DNA from: Bdellovibrionales bacterium | Lineage (GTDB): Bacteria > Bdellovibrionota > UBA1018 > CAIPTA01 | Assembly: GCA_021730855.1 (NCBI GenBank) | Contig: JAKFYM010000235.1 | Location: 1 to 9,062, forward strand | DNA: 9,062 bases | Direction of reading: 5' to 3' | Part shown: positions 5,581 to 9,062 of the stretch, one piece after another | How positions within the stretch are numbered: the stretch's first letter is position 1 | Layout: each line of letters begins with the position of its first letter | Translations under genes and position numbers: made by a program | Notes under the pieces: model-generated | Database searches by the model: none | What the model saw: only the letters and a program-made list of their open reading frames with translations | Told to the model about the DNA's origin: nothing

Positions 5581-6799
5581 ATGGCAGGAGGGTGGAGGGG
5601 ATCACGCAGAATTCCGTGCCCACGGCCCCGTAGGCAAAGGTGCCAAAGGCGAGGGCGCCGTCGTTCGTGGCGGGTAGGGTGCAGGCGGTTCCGTTGCAGT
5701 CGCCATTTTGCAAGCGAGTCGTGACGATCGAAGCGGGAGTGGTGCCTACGGGATTGATGTCGGAGACCACGAGAGCGTTAGGATAGTTGCTAGCGATATC
5801 GAATAGGGTGGTGTCGGTGGTGGTCTGGTAGAGCGTCATGCGGGTGAGGCCCGGGGGGCATACCGTGGTGGCCTGGAAGGTGGCCGTAGGGGCGGCGTAG
5901 CCATAGAGCTCGGTGATGGCATTGGGGCTGGCGGCGAGGGAGACGGCGAGGGAGTAAATACTAGTGTTCTTGGCGTAGAGCCCAAACCATTTGGTGGGGG
6001 TGCCGTTGGCGCCGGAGCAGTCATAGCGGCGCACTTGGGTGCCGCAGATGCTGCCCGAGGGGCCGTAGAGCTCATCGATCATTTTGTTGCCGTAGTTCGT
6101 GTCGCGGGTGCTGCCATAGAGAAAGAAGGGATAGGAGGACTGCAGGATGCAGAAGTCTCCGGTTCCGGCGGTTCCACATAGGGAGGCCTGGGTGGAGCAA
6201 TCAAAGGTGCTGGTGGTGGTGCCGAGTTTCTGTAGAAAATTGGACACGCAACGATAGCGGGACACGGAGCGAAGGTATTGGTTCTCTAGATCTTCGCCGA
6301 GGATCTCGGCGGCCGTGAGGCTGGTCTGGATGTCGTAGATCTCGCTGATGGTGTAGGAACTGATATTGCGTAAGCGCACCTTGGCCAGATCCCCGAGCAC
6401 GCCATCATACTGGCAGCGGAGAAAGTTGCCGGCCGAAACGTACTGGATCTCCGTGCTATCGGATTCCTCGAGTTCATCTTCACTGGAATCAAGGAATTCA
6501 CAAACGCAGCTCGAGCCCGCGGTATTGCAGGTCTTGAGAATATTGCTTTTGGAGAGGGTAGAGCCTTGTAGGTACACAAAGGTGTTCACGGGGGCCGCGG
6601 CGGCGGCATCGCGATAGGCAAAGTTGAATTTAAAGGAATCGACCGTATTGGTGGCGGTGGGGCTTAGGTTGGCGCGGCCATTGGTTCGCAGATCCTTGGG
6701 GCGCGTGTCCAGGCAGGCCACGAGCGTGACAACGGCAAGGGCGGGAACGACTGCTAGGGCCCACTGCAAAATTGCCTTCCTGGCGTTTCTCGGCTTCAT
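5579..6799 (-). CDS. Cys-rich lipoprotein, paralogue of the upstream lipoprotein
   Basis: 406 aa. The signal peptide has basic residues (KPRNARK), a hydrophobic stretch and the lipobox LVAC (26-29), so C29 should be lipidated. The +2 residue is Leu and +3 is Asp; inner- or outer-membrane retention cannot be settled in this lineage. The mature part holds 14 further cysteines. Landmarks shared with the neighbouring gene are FAYRD (60-64), C91-x6-C98-x-C100-[EK]-F, SRYRC (180-184), a GLYA segment, YGYAA, C-x-PGLT...LYQTT and FCVIP near the C-terminus. Residues 104-117 form an acidic patch unique to this copy. The even cysteine number suggests disulfides outside the cytoplasm. AGGAGG lies six bases upstream of ATG 6799 and 31 bp separate it from the upstream gene, so it is second in a two-gene operon. 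No known family is recognised. Confidence 0.8.
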   Translation of the reverse strand: MKPRNARKAILQWALAVVPALAVVTLVACLDTRPKDLRTNGRANLSPTATNTVDSFKFNFAYRDAAAAAPVNTFVYLQGSTLSKSNILKTCNTAGSSCVCEFLDSSEDELEESDSTEIQYVSAGNFLRCQYDGVLGDLAKVRLRNISSYTISEIYDIQTSLTAAEILGEDLENQYLRSVSRYRCVSNFLQKLGTTTSTFDCSTQASLCGTAGTGDFCILQSSYPFFLYGSTRDTNYGNKMIDELYGPSGSICGTQVRRYDCSGANGTPTKWFGLYAKNTSIYSLAVSLAASPNAITELYGYAAPTATFQATTVCPPGLTRMTLYQTTTDTTLFDIASNYPNALVVSDINPVGTTPASIVTTRLQNGDCNGTACTLPATNDGALAFGTFAYGAVGTEFCVIPSTLLP

Positions 6800-6805
6800 G
6801 CAAAA

Positions 6806-6811
6806 CCTCCT
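6806..6811 (-). promoter_or_regulatory. Strong Shine-Dalgarno of the second lipoprotein gene
   Basis: AGGAGG on the minus strand, six bases before ATG 6799. It is the best ribosome site in the window and lies in the 31-bp gap between the two lipoprotein genes, so the downstream copy is probably translated efficiently from the shared mRNA. Confidence 0.75.
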
Positions 6812-6830
6812 CAGGACTCCGCCTGATTTT

Positions 6831-8042
6831 TTACAAGACTTCCTTCGGGATCACGCACAGAGCCTGAAGGGTGTTGAGATAGGTGACCGACTGCACATTG
6901 GGCTGAAGGGCGCCGAAAGTGGCGGCAGCGCAGCTGAAGATGCCATCGCTGTCGGCTACTGCCGCGCAAGTGGTGGAGTTGGCTTGGCGATCGACCACGA
7001 AATTGGCCGGCTGCGCGGCTTCTAGCAGGAAGGAATCTAGGTTTCCGGTGTTCACGAAATTGGAGGGAGGATTGTTGCCGCCCGGTAGGCTGTTTTGGAT
7101 AATGGATTGCGGCGTGGCCTGCCAGAGCTGCACCTTGGTGAGGCCGGGAGCGCAGTTTCCCTTGGAGTCTGGATCGGCCGCATAGCCGAAAATTTTTGGG
7201 GAGGCATTTGTTCCGGCGGGAGCCGCCACAAGGTTCACGGCACGCACAAAGGGGAAGGCCGCTTCGGTGTAGAGGCCATATCTTTTGTCGACGGCATTGC
7301 GCTGGCAGCTCACGTTCATCAAGCTTCCGTTTTTACAGACTAGGTCCTGAAAGGGGACATCGCCATGAGGCCGATCAATGCCATCGGCACCCTTGCTGCT
7401 GAGGTAGTAGTTATAAGTGGCGCCGATCGTGCCAAGCCTCTGCGAGGCCACACAGCTAAGGCTATTTCCCACGGGCGAAACGCCCTCGCCCTCGAGGAAG
7501 GTGTAGCGGCAAGGATAGCGGCTGATGGTGGTGACTTTGGTGTCGTCTAGGTCGCCAATCACGTCCTTGACCTCGAGGTTGGTTTTGATCTCAATAAATC
7601 CTGTTGAACGAAGGGAGGTGTCGGTGGTCACGAGCTGCATATGGGAGTAATCGTCGGGATCCACGGCCCCCGCAATCGTGCAAGTCACCGCATTATTAGT
7701 GTCGCTGAGGCTGAGGGTGCCCGCCGTGGTGCCCACGGGAGCGGTGTCGGCGGTGCTCGTGTAGAATTTGCAAGTGCAGTTGCTGCCGGTGAGGCCACAG
7801 ACGTTCGAGATCTTGGCGGAGCTGAGGCTCGTGAGGCCCTTGAGACTCACCACGCGGCCATCGGCGGAATCATCGCGGTAGGCGAGGGTGATGGTAAGGG
7901 AGTCGGAATCGGTCTCCCCATTATTGCTCTCGTCCACCCCGGCGCGTCCGACTTTTTTTACGTCGGTGCTAAGGCAGGCCGCGAGCAGAACGCAGGATAG
8001 AAAAACTAAACAAAAAGACCATAAGTGACGGGTAGTAAACAT
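6831..8042 (-). CDS. Cys-rich lipoprotein, first gene of a tandem paralogous pair
   Basis: 403 aa. A signal peptide ends in the lipobox LAAC (20-23), so C23 should be lipidated; +2 is Leu and +3 is Ser. The mature chain has 12 more cysteines. It shares with the downstream gene LAYRD (53-57), C82-x6-C89-x-C91-[KE]-F, SRYPC (174-178), RYGLYTEA, FGYAA, C-APGLT...LWQAT and LCVIP near the C-terminus. The spacing of these blocks is similar throughout, so the two are full-length paralogues rather than proteins sharing one domain. The segment after the lipid Cys (25-48) is polar and rich in Asp, Asn and Ser, like a flexible tether. GGGAGA eight bases upstream of ATG 8042 serves as ribosome site. The function is unknown; a surface or periplasmic envelope role follows only from the lipobox and cysteines. 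Confidence 0.8.
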   Translation of the reverse strand: MFTTRHLWSFCLVFLSCVLLAACLSTDVKKVGRAGVDESNNGETDSDSLTITLAYRDDSADGRVVSLKGLTSLSSAKISNVCGLTGSNCTCKFYTSTADTAPVGTTAGTLSLSDTNNAVTCTIAGAVDPDDYSHMQLVTTDTSLRSTGFIEIKTNLEVKDVIGDLDDTKVTTISRYPCRYTFLEGEGVSPVGNSLSCVASQRLGTIGATYNYYLSSKGADGIDRPHGDVPFQDLVCKNGSLMNVSCQRNAVDKRYGLYTEAAFPFVRAVNLVAAPAGTNASPKIFGYAADPDSKGNCAPGLTKVQLWQATPQSIIQNSLPGGNNPPSNFVNTGNLDSFLLEAAQPANFVVDRQANSTTCAAVADSDGIFSCAAATFGALQPNVQSVTYLNTLQALCVIPKEVL

Positions 8043-8062
8043 CCTATTATCTCCCTATGTCT

Positions 8063-8091
8063 ATTTTATCGTCCGATTCGGGGAGAAACAA
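8063..8091 (-). promoter_or_regulatory. Candidate promoter of the lipoprotein operon
   Basis: On the minus strand, TTGTTT (complement of 8086-8091), a 17-base spacer, and TAAAAT (complement of 8063-8068, 5/6 match to TATAAT). The predicted start is about 8055, giving a leader of about 12 nt that contains most of the ribosome site. It lies in the 70-bp gap after the upstream gene, where no terminator is seen, so read-through from upstream is also possible. Confidence 0.5.
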
Positions 8092-8112
8092 CAGGTGAGC
8101 AAGTTATTGAAA

Positions 8113-9062
8113 TTACTGTTCAAAATTCCGTGTAAGCAGGCGGGCCAAACGGCCTATCGCCGCGGTTTTCGGGGATTCCCCGCTCACATCCTTGGCGTAG
8201 GCCTCGGAAGCCAGCACGTTATTGCGTAAAACGTCTAAGGTTTCCGTGTCGGAAGCGTCCATGGCTCCCGAGCGGTAGAGCAGGGCGCTGATTCCGGCAA
8301 AGTGAAAGTAGGCGTCCAGAGAGGCGGGGTCCACGGAGAGCTCCGCGGCCAAAAGCAGGATCGGCCAGGCGATTTTCTGAAAGCTCAGCTCTTCCGTGCC
8401 CTGCTCCTTTAGCTGCACCTTGGAGAGGTGCTGGGCCAGGAACTGGAGGGCATCGCTGCGCTTCTCAATAAGAAATGTTTTGCGGAAAAGCTGTTCAGGC
8501 TCGAGCAGATCGAAGCCGCGGTCGGCGATATAGTCCACTCGATAAAAACTATTGCGGCGGATAAAGAGAGCGGTGGATTTGCTGCGTTGCCCGTCGTTGG
8601 CCTCGAACAGAAAAGCGGGCGCGCCGGCTTGTTCCATGATCTGCACCTTGTTCACTCCTGCGAGCCAGGAGGCTGCTTCCTGCAGCAGAAAGGGCCGGAG
8701 CAAAAAAGTGCTGAAAGCCGAGAGCGCAATTTCCTGGCCTTGGCTGAGGCGCAGGGCGGTCTCTAGGTAGAGCGCTTCGCGGGAGGGATGCTCGGGAAAG
8801 AGCCAGAGGCCGATCAAATCGCTGCGGCTGCGACGGCCGTGGTAGACAATGCGTTCACGCGGCGCGCGAGAGTCGGCCTGCACCAAGAGGCTGATGCTTT
8901 CGATGTATTTGCCGGGGGGGCCTTTTTTGTACTCTAGTTTGGGCATGAGCTGGCCGGACTGGGGGACCGGGCTCATGAGCTCATAGAAGGGGAGGGTTTT
9001 TTCGCTGCCGATGGCTAGGCTCGAGGTTTCCTGGATTTCCACTTTAGGTGCGGTGCCGGAAA
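8113..9062 (-). CDS. Protein of unknown function, 5' end cut by the window
   Basis: At least 315 codons. The frame is still open at 9062: a GTG at 9042 is preceded by in-frame SGTAPK codons and no stop, so the true start probably lies outside. No family is recognised. The N-terminal half looks beta-rich and charged (KYIESISLLVQADSR, ERIVYHGRRSRSDLIGLWLF). The middle has FIRRNSFYRVDYIADRGFDLLE. The C-terminal third is predicted helical (IAWPILLLAAEL, LDAYFHFAGISALLYRSG, LDVLRNNVLASEAYAK). The visible part has no cysteine and no obvious transmembrane segment. It stops with TAA at 8113-8115, 70 bp before the first lipoprotein gene on the same strand; a functional link is possible but unproven. 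Confidence 0.65.
   Translation of the reverse strand, partial: SGTAPKVEIQETSSLAIGSEKTLPFYELMSPVPQSGQLMPKLEYKKGPPGKYIESISLLVQADSRAPRERIVYHGRRSRSDLIGLWLFPEHPSREALYLETALRLSQGQEIALSAFSTFLLRPFLLQEAASWLAGVNKVQIMEQAGAPAFLFEANDGQRSKSTALFIRRNSFYRVDYIADRGFDLLEPEQLFRKTFLIEKRSDALQFLAQHLSKVQLKEQGTEELSFQKIAWPILLLAAELSVDPASLDAYFHFAGISALLYRSGAMDASDTETLDVLRNNVLASEAYAKDVSGESPKTAAIGRLARLLTRNFEQ

Overview
The window looks like one end of a contig from a Gram-negative, moderately GC-rich bacterium. Two proteins carry lipoboxes and one carries a Sec signal peptide. The elongation factor G is of the 'spd' EF-G1 / mitochondrial EF-G1 type, known from spirochaetes, planctomycetes and delta-proteobacteria-like lineages. 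A delta-proteobacterial-type host (Bdellovibrionota, Myxococcota or relatives) is therefore the best guess, but it is an inference and not proven here.

Layout. Bases 1-78 are a perfect 39+39 bp palindrome, most simply a fold-back artefact at the contig end, and it runs into the last ~70 codons of pyrD (dihydroorotate dehydrogenase). Next come rpmB (ribosomal protein bL28 with a long Ala/Lys/Pro-rich tail) and an intrinsic terminator. A convergent SprT-family zinc metalloprotease gene on the minus strand ends inside that terminator. An 84-bp divergent gap with a GGGGTCAGATTACACCC motif separates it from a plus-strand pair whose ATG and TGA overlap: a Gfo/Idh/MocA NAD(P)-dependent oxidoreductase followed by a BolA-family protein. 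A small exported protein of unknown function lies convergent to bolA. It diverges from a monocistronic fusA-type EF-G gene, which ends at a strong bidirectional terminator.

From there to the right edge everything is on the minus strand. Two tandem, clearly paralogous Cys-rich lipoproteins (403 and 406 aa) form a two-gene operon with a good candidate promoter. Upstream of them is an unrecognised ORF that is cut by the window end.

The window joins housekeeping functions (pyrimidine synthesis, translation, BolA) to a lineage-specific envelope module. The lipoprotein pair is the most likely undescribed system: both share a lipobox, an AYRD motif, a C-x6-C-x-C motif, an SRYxC motif and a C-terminal CVIP block, and no known family is recognised for them. 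No tRNA, rRNA, CRISPR array or complete mobile element was seen. No gene-free stretch exceeds 300 bases; the longest is about 180 bases, between the small exported protein and fusA.
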